Source of the DNA: Christensenella sp. UBA5399
GTDB lineage: Bacteria; Bacillota; Clostridia; Christensenellales; Christensenellaceae
Assembly (NCBI GenBank): GCA_002407725.1
Contig: DHOD01000110.1
Coordinates: 1-6,280 of the forward strand
Direction: 5' to 3'
DNA: 6,280 nt
Shown here: positions 1 to 6,268 of the stretch, in pieces
How positions within the stretch are numbered: position 1 is the first letter of the stretch
How the letters are laid out: each line of letters opens with the position of its first letter
Notes under the pieces: generated by a model
Databases searched by the model: none
The model's input: only the letters and a program-made list of their open reading frames with translations
What the model was told of the DNA's origin: nothing
Program-made: the position numbers and the translations under genes

Positions 1-1262
1 ACCAGGTAGTCAAAGACCCGCTCCATGGCGACCCTGTCGCCAAAATATTCCAACTCCTCGCTGCCCAGTGTGTTTTTATATTCCTGGAGGGTTTTGCCGG
101 CTTCCTTAGCCATCTCCTCCATACGTTTTTCAGCCTCTTCCGGTGTCGGCTGCAGACCCAGCTTCTCTATCAGCGCCTCTACCGCCAGCCGCATCTTCAC
201 CTGCGCTTCCGCCGATTCCCTGTAGCTGTTCCAAAGGTCGTCCATCGTCGTCCCCACATATTGCAGGTAGTCTTCCAGCTTGATCCCCTGGTACATCAGC
301 TGATAGGACATCTGCTGAATCTGGTTATCAATTTGGTTGTCCACCATCACTGCGGGAATATCGATTTTCGCGTTTTTCGCAACGGCTTCCAACACCTGGT
401 TTTCCGCCTCGACATTGGATTTCGCATCCGCCTGTTTTTTCAGGTTTGCTTTGATATCCTTTTTATATTCCGCAAGCGTATCAAACTCTGACACATCCTG
501 CGCAAACTCGTCGTCCGCCTCGGGGAGCTGCTTTTCCTGCACCTCGTGGATCTTGATCGCAAACACTGCATCCTTCCCCGCGACCTCCGGCGTATACTCC
601 TCCGGGAATTTGACGTCAATATCCTTTTCGTCGCCCGCCTTCATGCCGACAACCTGTGTCTCAAAACCGGGAATAAACTGGTTGGAGCCCAGCACCAGCG
701 ATTGTTTTTCCGCAGTGCCGCCCGCAAACTTTTCACCGTCAACGCTCCCCGAATAATCGAGCACAACCGTATCGCCAAGCTTTGCTTTACGTTCTACGCC
801 TACCCAACGGGCATTCTGGTTGCGGATTTTATCAACTTCGGCATCCACCTCTTTCGCCGATACTTTATATACAGGCTTTCGTACCTTGATCCCTTCATAC
901 TTCCCGAGCTTCACCTCCGGCTTCAACGTCACCTCCAGCGTAAACTCCACACCGTTATCGGCATCTATATTTAATATGTCCACATTCTCCGGCCGCGAAA
1001 CCACATCCAGGTCATGCTCCTTGATTGCCTCGGTATACGATTGGGGAAAAACCTCCTCAAAAGCATCTTCATAAAAAATATGCTTGCCGTAAAAGTTCTC
1101 TATGATCGCGCGCGGCGCCTTCCCTTTCCTGAAACCGGGGATGTTAAACTTGCCCCTCTGCTTCTGGTACACCGTGTCAATGCACTTACCAAAATCCTCC
1201 GCCGAAACGCTGATCGACAGCTTCGCTTTATTTGAGTCCAGTTTTTCTAATTTAGCCGACAA
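1..1262 (-). CDS. tig: Trigger factor, ribosome-associated chaperone and peptidyl-prolyl isomerase (C-terminus cut by window edge)
   Basis: Trigger factor sits at the ribosome exit tunnel and shields nascent chains; it also has peptidyl-prolyl cis-trans isomerase activity. The frame stays open for 420 codons and runs off the left edge, ending ..MERVFDYLV, so probably only a short C-terminal piece is missing (family length is about 430). Seen in the translation: an N-terminal ribosome-binding domain with the GFRKGK signature at residues 43-48 (the F-R-K at 44-46 falls at the same numbers as in E. coli), an FKBP-type domain at about 161-250 (LGDTVVLDYSG, FAGGTAEK, IPGFETQVVGMKAGDEKD), and a charged helical C-terminal chaperone region from about 255 on. 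The start is TTG at 1262-1260, chosen because AGGAGG lies 8 bases upstream and no in-frame ATG is nearby. In many Bacillota clpP, clpX or lon follow; that side lies outside the window. Confidence 0.97.
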   Translation of the reverse strand, partial: MSAKLEKLDSNKAKLSISVSAEDFGKCIDTVYQKQRGKFNIPGFRKGKAPRAIIENFYGKHIFYEDAFEEVFPQSYTEAIKEHDLDVVSRPENVDILNIDADNGVEFTLEVTLKPEVKLGKYEGIKVRKPVYKVSAKEVDAEVDKIRNQNARWVGVERKAKLGDTVVLDYSGSVDGEKFAGGTAEKQSLVLGSNQFIPGFETQVVGMKAGDEKDIDVKFPEEYTPEVAGKDAVFAIKIHEVQEKQLPEADDEFAQDVSEFDTLAEYKKDIKANLKKQADAKSNVEAENQVLEAVAKNAKIDIPAVMVDNQIDNQIQQMSYQLMYQGIKLEDYLQYVGTTMDDLWNSYRESAEAQVKMRLAVEALIEKLGLQPTPEEAEKRMEEMAKEAGKTLQEYKNTLGSEELEYFGDRVAMERVFDYL

Positions 1263-1270
1263 TATCCAAT

Positions 1271-1276
1271 CCTCCT
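1271..1276 (-). promoter_or_regulatory. Ribosome binding site deciding the tig TTG start
   Basis: The minus strand reads AGGAGG here, a full Shine-Dalgarno match, with 8 bases between it and the TTG at 1262. There is no in-frame ATG in the neighbourhood, so this site fixes the non-ATG start. Confidence 0.85.
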
Positions 1277-1297
1277 GAGAATGCAATAGTATTCCGT

Positions 1298-1303
1298 ATT
1301 ATA
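1298..1303 (-). promoter_or_regulatory. Possible second -10 box for tig
   Basis: A second perfect TATAAT occurs on the minus strand 24 bases nearer the gene than the first. No -35 box is recognisable at 17 bases (ATAATA), so it may be a weak tandem promoter or chance in an AT-rich stretch. Confidence 0.3.
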
Positions 1304-1321
1304 AACATACGATGCTTCCTT

Positions 1322-1350
1322 ATTATATAACAAGAATGTGGGCGTAGCAA
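1322..1350 (-). promoter_or_regulatory. Likely main promoter of tig
   Basis: On the minus strand, TTGCTA (1350-1345) and TATAAT (1327-1322) are separated by exactly 17 bases, a good vegetative sigma factor promoter with a perfect -10 box. The predicted start near 1315 gives a leader of roughly 50 bases before the TTG codon. Confidence 0.65.
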
Positions 1351-1376
1351 CAAAATTTAATATTTTTGTCACATTA

Positions 1377-3179
1377 TCAGCGCCTTTTGGCCCCATGCAG
1401 CAGCCCTTTTTGCCCGCCTTTGATCAGGTCGGCCCGCCCGGCTGCCCGCAGCGCTTTTAACACCAGTTCCCTGTTTCCCTTATCCTTGTATCCCACCAGT
1501 GCGCGCTGCATCGCTTTGCGGCCTGCATCCCGCTCCACATAGACCTTCTTGCCGGTGAACGGATCGACACCCGTATAATAGATGCAGGTGGCCAGTGTAC
1601 CCGGCGTGGGATAAAAATCCTGCGCCTGCTCCGGCGCAAACCCGCTGTCCCGTATATACTCCGCCAGCTTTACGGCATCCTCCATCCGGCAGCCCGGGTG
1701 CGAAGACATCAAATAAGGCAACACATATTGCTTTTTCCCGGCTTTTTTACTCTCCTTATTAAATATATCGCAAAAAGCCTCATAAACCTTTATACCTGGT
1801 TTTCCCATTATATGCAATACATGGTCGCAAACGTGCTCGGGCGCCAGTTTCAGCTGCCCGCTGACATGGTGTTTCGCCAGCTCCCGGATAAACGTTCCGC
1901 TCTTATCCATCAATGCCAGGTCGTGCCGTATGCCCGACCGGATGAAAACCTTTTTTACTCCCCGCACCGTCCGCAGCCTGCGCAGCAGCTTCACGTACGC
2001 CCTGCTCCCCTCCACCAAATGCGGGCAGGGCTTGGGCACCAGGCACCGCCTGCTGTTGCACGGCCCCCCTTTGCGGTTGCAGCGCGCCCCATACAAATTG
2101 GCGGTAGGCCCCCCAACATCGTGTATATACCCTTTAAAACCCGCATCCTGCGCCATCTGCTCGGCTTCCTCCACAATGCTGTCCTCACTCCGCCAGACAA
2201 CGTCCTTGCCCTGATGGAAGTTAAGCGCACAAAACGCGCATTCGCCTACGCAGCCCCTTGTTGCGGTGATGCTGAACTTCACTTCCTCAAGTGCGGGGAT
2301 CGGCTGCCGGTACATTGGATGCGCCTGCCGGGTGTACGGCAACGCATATACGCTATCCATTTCCTCTCCGGTCAACTTCTCTGCAGGAGGGTTCTGCACG
2401 ATATAGCCGCTTTTGTGGCGCTGCACCAACACATCCTGCCTGTTTTTCGATTGTATCTGAAACGCCTTGTTATATTTTGATTTGTCGCCTGTCACATCGT
2501 TCTCGCTTGGTATCTCTGTAAACTCGTACACTTTTTCGAGATCATCCGCCTTATAGACTGTGCCGTTTACATACGTAATATGCCGGATATCCAAACCGCC
2601 TGCCAGCCCTTCCGCCATCTCCAGCAACGCCTTCTCGCCCATGCCGTAAATCAGCAGGTCTGCGCCGCTTGACGCCAGTATGGACGGCATTACTTTGCCG
2701 CTCCAATAATCGTAATGCGCAAAGCGCCTGAGGCTCGCCTCAATGCCGCCAGTCACAATCGGGATGTCGCCATATGCCTCCCTGATTTTTTTTGCGTAAA
2801 CCTGCGTTGTCCGCGCGGGCCGCCGCCCTGTCTTCCCCCCCGGCGAATACAGATCTTTCGCCCGGCGTTTTTTGTTGACGGTATACAGGTTCACCATGCT
2901 GTCCATGTTTCCGGCGCTGATCAAAAAGCCCAGCCTCGGCCTCCCCAACAGCGTAAACGCTTCGGCGTCCTTCCAGTCAGGCTGCGCAATAATCCCAACA
3001 CTGTACCCATACGCCTGCAACCACCGAGAAACAACCGCATGCGCAAATGAAGGATGGTCGACATACGCATCGCCTGTCACCAGCACAAAATCCAGCTGGT
3101 CGATGCCCCTTTCCACCAAATCCTCTTTGCTCACCGGCAAAAAGTCCGCCCTATTTGTTTTTTCAGTATTTTCATTCAT
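1377..3179 (-). CDS. ygiQ: YgiQ family radical SAM protein
   Basis: A member of the YgiQ (UPF0313) family, cytoplasmic radical SAM enzymes whose substrate is unknown. From the ATG at 3179 it is 600 residues and ends in tandem stops TGA TAA. The N-terminal family domain shows VTGDAYVDHPSF (34-45), AGNMDSM (89-95), GGIEASLRR (144-152) and HYDYW (155-159). The radical SAM domain follows with the CxxxCxxC motif at C310, C314 and C317, then GGPTAN (356-361), a second cysteine cluster (C367, C374, C379, C385) and LAPEH. The C-terminal part carries the QDFYPTPGTLAT block and matches the family's end domain. It lacks the long internal insertion and tail that bring the E. coli protein to about 740 residues, which is normal for Gram-positive members. 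Alternative in-frame starts are ATG at 3188 and TTG at 3215; none has a Shine-Dalgarno sequence. I chose 3179 because the ATG at 3188 directly abuts a -10 box. Confidence 0.95.
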   Translation of the reverse strand: MNENTEKTNRADFLPVSKEDLVERGIDQLDFVLVTGDAYVDHPSFAHAVVSRWLQAYGYSVGIIAQPDWKDAEAFTLLGRPRLGFLISAGNMDSMVNLYTVNKKRRAKDLYSPGGKTGRRPARTTQVYAKKIREAYGDIPIVTGGIEASLRRFAHYDYWSGKVMPSILASSGADLLIYGMGEKALLEMAEGLAGGLDIRHITYVNGTVYKADDLEKVYEFTEIPSENDVTGDKSKYNKAFQIQSKNRQDVLVQRHKSGYIVQNPPAEKLTGEEMDSVYALPYTRQAHPMYRQPIPALEEVKFSITATRGCVGECAFCALNFHQGKDVVWRSEDSIVEEAEQMAQDAGFKGYIHDVGGPTANLYGARCNRKGGPCNSRRCLVPKPCPHLVEGSRAYVKLLRRLRTVRGVKKVFIRSGIRHDLALMDKSGTFIRELAKHHVSGQLKLAPEHVCDHVLHIMGKPGIKVYEAFCDIFNKESKKAGKKQYVLPYLMSSHPGCRMEDAVKLAEYIRDSGFAPEQAQDFYPTPGTLATCIYYTGVDPFTGKKVYVERDAGRKAMQRALVGYKDKGNRELVLKALRAAGRADLIKGGQKGLLHGAKRR

Positions 3180-3188
3180 TTTGGTCAT

Positions 3189-3197
3189 AGTATACCA
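3189..3197 (-). promoter_or_regulatory. Extended -10 promoter of ygiQ, almost touching the start codon
   Basis: The minus strand reads TGG TATACT, that is TGn followed by a 5/6 -10 box. No good -35 box is present (AGTTGC at 17 bases, TTGCAT at 15), which suits an extended -10 promoter. Transcription would begin near 3182, three bases before the ATG at 3179. Confidence 0.5.
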
Positions 3198-3227
3198 GCC
3201 GGCCGCAAAATGCAACTATTGCCGGCC
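3198..3227. repeat. Paired GCCGGCC sites in the divergent control region
   Basis: GCCGGCC occurs at 3198-3204 and again at 3221-3227, 23 bases apart. The core GCCGGC is its own reverse complement, so the pair can be read as a direct or inverted repeat. It covers the ygiQ promoter spacer and lies upstream of the methyltransferase promoter. It could be an operator or chance in GC-rich DNA. Confidence 0.3.
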
Positions 3228-3251
3228 AGATGCGCCTGCACCACGCACATA

Positions 3252-3280
3252 TTTACACAGTTCTTCCGCAATGCTACAAT
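3252..3280 (+). promoter_or_regulatory. Promoter of the methyltransferase gene
   Basis: TTTACA (3252-3257) and TACAAT (3275-3280) are 17 bases apart, each 5/6 to consensus, and the -10 is preceded by TGC, giving an extended -10. Transcription would start near 3287, leaving a leader of about 27 bases. Confidence 0.7.
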
Positions 3281-3297
3281 GGGTTATCGTATTTTAT

Positions 3298-3304
3298 CAA
3301 AGGA
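3298..3304 (+). promoter_or_regulatory. Ribosome binding site of the methyltransferase
   Basis: AAAGGAA is a moderate Shine-Dalgarno match about 9 bases before the ATG at 3314. It supports that start over in-frame upstream ATG codons such as the one at 3230, which lies before the predicted promoter. Confidence 0.6.
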
Positions 3305-3313
3305 AACAATAAT

Positions 3314-4099
3314 ATGCCGCGCAACCAAAACATCGACAAAGGACGTGAATTTGACTGGGGCAAGACCTCCCCGGATTACGCGCGCTTCCGGGATATTTAC
3401 CCGGACGCGTTTTATGAAAAAATCATTTCACTCGGTCTTTGCACCAAGGGACAGGCCGTGCTGGATATCGGAACGGGCACCGGGGTGCTGCCGCGGCACC
3501 TGTCCCGGTTCGGCGCTTCGTTTACCGGGGTAGATATCTCTCCCCAGCAAATTGCCGAGGCGCGTCGCCTCTCACAAGGTATGGACATCCGGTATACCGT
3601 TTCCGCTGCGGAAGAGATTGACTTTCCGCCCAATTCATTTGACGTGGTTACCGCATGCCAGTGCTTCATTTATTTTGATGTGCCTACACTTCTGCCGCGC
3701 ATCCAAACCGTATTAAAGGATAACGGCAAGTTCGCCATTATGTACCTGGCCTGGCTCCCTGAAGAAAGTACGATCGCCCGGATGTCCGAACAGCTTGTGC
3801 TTCGCTTTAACCCCGATTGGACGGGTGCCTACATGGGCAGGGACGCGTTTGGCATCCCCGATTGGCTGGAACAATACCCTTTCCACGTGACAGGCAACGT
3901 GACTTTCGACCTGGATATCCCCTTTACGCGCGAGTCCTGGAACGGACGAATGAAGGCTTGCCGGGGCGTGGGTGCTTCGCTGCCCGCACCGGAAATCGAA
4001 CGCTTTGAGGATATGCATGTGGAGATGCTACGGCAAAACGCCCCGGATTCTTTTACTATACCGCATTACGCACATATCCTTGTTTTATCGCGGAAGTAA
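3314..4099 (+). CDS. Class I SAM-dependent methyltransferase, substrate unknown
   Basis: A 261-residue soluble protein with the Rossmann fold of class I methyltransferases. Motif I is VLDIGTGTG (49-57), the SAM-binding glycine loop; the acidic end of strand 2 is GVDIS (72-76, D74 expected to bind the SAM ribose); SAAEEIDFPPNSFDVVTACQ (97-116) covers the adenine-side loop and motif IV; LKDNGKFAIMYLAW is the strand 5 region. The N-terminus (FDWGKTSPDYARFRDIYP) and the polar block FTRESWNGRMKACRGVGASL near the C-terminus look family-specific and I believe recur in Bacillota homologues, where the family is usually annotated only as a methyltransferase (Methyltransf_11/25 type, UbiE-like). The start at 3314 fits both the Shine-Dalgarno sequence and the promoter. 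The gene stands alone, divergent from ygiQ and convergent with the surface protein gene, so context gives no hint of substrate. No frameshift or missing motif is seen. Confidence 0.9.
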   Translation: MPRNQNIDKGREFDWGKTSPDYARFRDIYPDAFYEKIISLGLCTKGQAVLDIGTGTGVLPRHLSRFGASFTGVDISPQQIAEARRLSQGMDIRYTVSAAEEIDFPPNSFDVVTACQCFIYFDVPTLLPRIQTVLKDNGKFAIMYLAWLPEESTIARMSEQLVLRFNPDWTGAYMGRDAFGIPDWLEQYPFHVTGNVTFDLDIPFTRESWNGRMKACRGVGASLPAPEIERFEDMHVEMLRQNAPDSFTIPHYAHILVLSRK

Positions 4100-4138
4100 T
4101 GAACGTGTCTTACAGAAAATAATATAGGAACGTTCATT
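4098..4138. repeat. Nine-base inverted repeat at the methyltransferase stop
   Basis: AATGAACGT (4098-4106, starting inside the stop codon) is the exact reverse complement of ACGTTCATT (4130-4138), with a 23-base AT-rich interval. The right arm also contains the self-complementary GAACGTTC (4128-4135). It may help end or stabilise the methyltransferase message; the large loop and lack of a T run make it a poor intrinsic terminator. Confidence 0.35.
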
Positions 4139-4224
4139 TACTGGAGCATGCAGCATACATCATTGTGTATATATTAAATCAATTTGCTGTAGAAAAAGCT
4201 TAATTAAGGCTTTCCCTCTACCAA

Positions 4225-4260
4225 GAAAAGAGCCATGGGGGTTATCCCACGGCTCTTTTC
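4225..4260. terminator. Bidirectional intrinsic terminator between convergent genes
   Basis: GAAAAGAGCC (4225-4234) pairs with GGCTCTTTTC (4251-4260); after one A/C mismatch, TGGG (4236-4239) pairs with CCCA (4246-4249), leaving a 6-base loop. The GC-rich core is flanked by AAAA on one side and TTTT on the other, so transcripts from both strands end in a hairpin plus U run. It lies about 125 bases after the methyltransferase stop and about 45 bases after the surface protein stop, so it can serve both. Confidence 0.88.
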
Positions 4261-4305
4261 CGTTGCTTAGTATATTAGAGTGATTAACATGTTTGCTTTG
4301 TTGTG

Positions 4306-6171
4306 TTACGCTGCCGCGTCAGGCGTCTGATCTGTGTCGTGCTTTTTCCTCTTCTTCAGGAACACGATCAGCAGGATTGCCGCTGCCGCCACCGCGCCGA
4401 TGACCACTGCCAGTATGCCGCCGTTCACTGTCCCGTCAGGGTTTACAAGCCCTGTCGTCTGGCCCAACGGTACGCCGTTGTCGTCAAGCTGCACTGTCTC
4501 CGGGTCGTTCGCTTCGTCTGCCGCCCCTGCGCCACCCGCAGGTGTGTCGTTGTTTTCGGGAATCACTGTCGTTCCCGCGCCTTCCGTGCCTTCCTCTTCT
4601 TCAGCCGCCGGCTCCTCAGCCTCTTCAGTATCCGGGTCTGCGATCTCTTCGCCGTCCGCCGTGACCACTGTCACTGTCCCGTCCGGGTTCACGATCACTT
4701 CGCCGCCTACCGTGCTGCCATCCCTGTAGTATACAGAGTATGTCCGCCGCGCGCTGTAGAAGTCATGGTCGTAGCTTGTCTGCTGCCCCGATACCAGGCT
4801 GTATGTTGTTCCGCCCGCGCTGTATGTCGAAGGAGCGCTGATCCGAAGGCTCTCTCCGATCCTGGCTGTCGATGTCGACGTCCCAAGAAGCGAGTTATCC
4901 TTTATGTTCATGTAGCGTACTGTCACCGTATAGCTGCTTGGCGAATTCGCACCCGCCGTATTGTATATGATGTTGTACGTCTTCTTGCTGTCCCCATAGT
5001 TGTGCTCCAGGTTTACCGACTGGCCCGACGCCATGTTGTATTCCTGTCCGCCTACCGTGATGACTGTCGGCAGGGTCACCCGCACAAATCCGTTTGCGGG
5101 GACGCTCTCCGTCCTTGTCTCCAGCACATTCCCAAGCGCGCCCACATAGTTGATCGTAATGTTGTACGCGCCCGTCGCCGCCGTCTCCGTGTACGGGATC
5201 TGGTACAGCTTTGTGTTGTCGCCATAGTTATGGATGACGCTGCCGCTGCCCGCTAGCGCATATACCGCGCCCTCAGGCGTCGTGTATGTCGCGTCCGCCG
5301 TAAATGTCGCCGTCGTACCGTTTGTCACTGTCAGCATTGTGCTGTAGAACGGCTTGCCGTTCCCATCCACATACTGTACCCGCACCGAGTACGGCTTGTT
5401 CTGCACTGTTGTAAATCCATATGTATACGTCTTGGTGCCCATACCATAGTTATGCGTCAACGATGTCGCGCCGCTGTTCGATGTATACTCTCTGCCGCCC
5501 GACGCATACGCCGCCGGTATGTCCACCGACTGTGATCCACCCGCTGCTACTGTGTAGCGCTGCGCGTATATCTGCCTGTTGTACTCGTCCTTGTATTCCA
5601 CTACAAACACTTCGTCCGGCTTTACCGCCTTCGTGTACTGTACCTGTTTCACCGCCGCTTCGCCATACGCAACCGCCACACGGGTCGACCCGACAGGATG
5701 GTATTCGTCCGCGCCTATCATGATCACCGACGGAAGATCCACATACTGTACGCCGCTCGCCTTGCTGGCCGACGCGTCCACCTGCTGGATCACCTGACCG
5801 TTTGCGACCGCCTGGACCGCTATGGGGTATGTGCACGCCGTGATGTCCGATGTGAACGCTATGCCGTTCGACGCAATGATCTCGATCTGCTCGTCTGTCT
5901 GCACCTCGCCGACAACTGTTGCGCCCGCGCCCACAGTCACGCCGCCTACCGACGCCTGGGTGTCAGCACGGTAAAAACCAATGTTCATATCGCCGCCCGA
6001 ATTGTTTGTCACCTGAAACAGCTGGTAACCCGGCCGCGTTCCCGCAATTGCCGAAAATGCAAATGACCCGTCGCTCGATGTGCCCGCAAGTACGGTTGTC
6101 CCGCCCGCTATCAGCGTCAGCGCGAACACTACGACTGCCATTAACGATATGATCCTTCTCCTCTTTTTCAT
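4306..6171 (-). CDS. Secreted repeat surface protein with C-terminal membrane anchor (MucBP-like repeats)
   Basis: A 621-residue predicted surface protein of unknown function. Residues 1-29 form a signal peptide: basic MKKRRR, a hydrophobic core to about 21, and a likely cut after VLA (A29). After a Thr/Ser/Gly-rich N-terminal segment come about five tandem beta-rich units (about 112-484) with the pattern Y-x-V-x-V-x-Y-V-D, G-x-x-Y and H-N-Y-G then T-Y. This resembles MucBP-type adhesin repeats, so adhesion to host or polysaccharide is an inference. A Glu/Asp-rich stalk (about 505-565), one membrane segment (about 585-605) and the tail LKKRKKHDTDQTPDAAA follow. No LPxTG sortase motif is present, so it is probably held by the membrane segment. 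There is one cysteine (C113). Start: the ATG at 6171 has GAGGAG 9 bases upstream; the in-frame TTG at 6180 directly abuts that site. Its own promoter and terminator suggest a single-gene unit. Confidence 0.88.
   Translation of the reverse strand: MKKRRRIISLMAVVVFALTLIAGGTTVLAGTSSDGSFAFSAIAGTRPGYQLFQVTNNSGGDMNIGFYRADTQASVGGVTVGAGATVVGEVQTDEQIEIIASNGIAFTSDITACTYPIAVQAVANGQVIQQVDASASKASGVQYVDLPSVIMIGADEYHPVGSTRVAVAYGEAAVKQVQYTKAVKPDEVFVVEYKDEYNRQIYAQRYTVAAGGSQSVDIPAAYASGGREYTSNSGATSLTHNYGMGTKTYTYGFTTVQNKPYSVRVQYVDGNGKPFYSTMLTVTNGTTATFTADATYTTPEGAVYALAGSGSVIHNYGDNTKLYQIPYTETAATGAYNITINYVGALGNVLETRTESVPANGFVRVTLPTVITVGGQEYNMASGQSVNLEHNYGDSKKTYNIIYNTAGANSPSSYTVTVRYMNIKDNSLLGTSTSTARIGESLRISAPSTYSAGGTTYSLVSGQQTSYDHDFYSARRTYSVYYRDGSTVGGEVIVNPDGTVTVVTADGEEIADPDTEEAEEPAAEEEEGTEGAGTTVIPENNDTPAGGAGAADEANDPETVQLDDNGVPLGQTTGLVNPDGTVNGGILAVVIGAVAAAAILLIVFLKKRKKHDTDQTPDAAA
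4424..4446 (-). repeat. Short direct repeat, copy A (encodes VNPDGTVN)
   Basis: This stretch, just before the membrane segment, encodes VNPDGTVN and is nearly identical at the DNA level to 4671-4692. The two copies flank the acidic stalk. Confidence 0.5.
4671..4692 (-). repeat. Short direct repeat, copy B (encodes VNPDGTVT)
   Basis: This is the partner of 4424-4446, lying just after the last beta-rich unit. Both share the plus-strand core CACTGTCCCGTC followed by GGGTT, with single-base differences around it. Confidence 0.5.
4720..5838 (-). repeat. Five tandem protein-repeat units within the surface protein gene
   Basis: Units in protein order lie at about 5838-5620, 5613-5398, 5394-5179, 5169-4954 and 4935-4720. 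The anchor aromatic of the H-N-Y-G motif falls at residues 169, 242, 316, 392 and 471, giving periods of 73, 74, 76 and 79. The three middle units keep HNYG exactly; the first has AYG and the last DHDFY. Unit 1 aligns with unit 4 (VDLPSVIMIGADEY against VTLPTVITVGGQEY), showing it belongs to the series. The repeats are clear in protein but diverged in DNA, so they are old duplications. Confidence 0.8.
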
Positions 6172-6180
6172 GATAATCAA

Positions 6181-6186
6181 CTCCTC
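6181..6186 (-). promoter_or_regulatory. Ribosome binding site of the surface protein gene
   Basis: The minus strand reads GAGGAG, 9 bases before the ATG at 6171. It leaves no spacing for the in-frame TTG at 6180, so it decides the start. Confidence 0.8.
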
Positions 6187-6238
6187 ATTCTACTTTATAC
6201 CGATTGAATGCCCCAGCGGCACTTCATCTTTCTATCTA

Positions 6239-6268
6239 TATATAACCACATTTTCACTATTTAGTCAA
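6239..6268 (-). promoter_or_regulatory. Likely promoter of the surface protein gene
   Basis: On the minus strand, TTGACT (6268-6263, 5/6) is followed after 18 bases by TATATA (6244-6239). A one-base shift, TTATAT, would give a 17-base spacer. The predicted start near 6232 leaves a leader of about 60 bases, which contains a weak hairpin around 6206-6225 (TGCC against GGCA, extendable with one bulge). Confidence 0.55.

Noticed and set aside
1350..1369. ACAAAA ... TTTTGT hairpin after ygiQ as a terminator
   Set aside because: The stem is only 6 pairs, almost all A-T, and overlaps the tig -35 box by a base; it is too weak to call, so some read-through from ygiQ into tig is possible.
1698..2480. 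A 260-codon plus-strand reading frame opposite ygiQ
   Set aside because: It lies wholly inside a gene with unmistakable family motifs and shows no recognisable protein features of its own.
3230..3313. Longer methyltransferase N-terminus from the ATG at 3230
   Set aside because: This start would lie upstream of the predicted promoter, lacks a ribosome binding site, and adds residues that do not resemble the family.
4191..4216. AAAGC ... GCTTT hairpin around the palindrome CTTAATTAAG
   Set aside because: It is mostly A-T, has no T run in the right place, and sits next to a far stronger terminator.
4561..4579. VPLGQTTG and VIPEN as possible sortase signals in the surface protein
   Set aside because: Neither matches LPxTG or a known variant in the right position directly before the hydrophobic segment.
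4303..5256. A 317-codon plus-strand reading frame opposite the surface protein gene
   Set aside because: Its translation is rich in Cys, Arg and His with no domain pattern, and it mirrors the codon bias of the clearly real minus-strand gene.
6195..6227. Ten-codon leader reading frame (MKCRWGIQSV) upstream of the surface protein gene
   Set aside because: Its upstream region has only a weak, badly spaced AGAAAG, and so short a frame is expected by chance.
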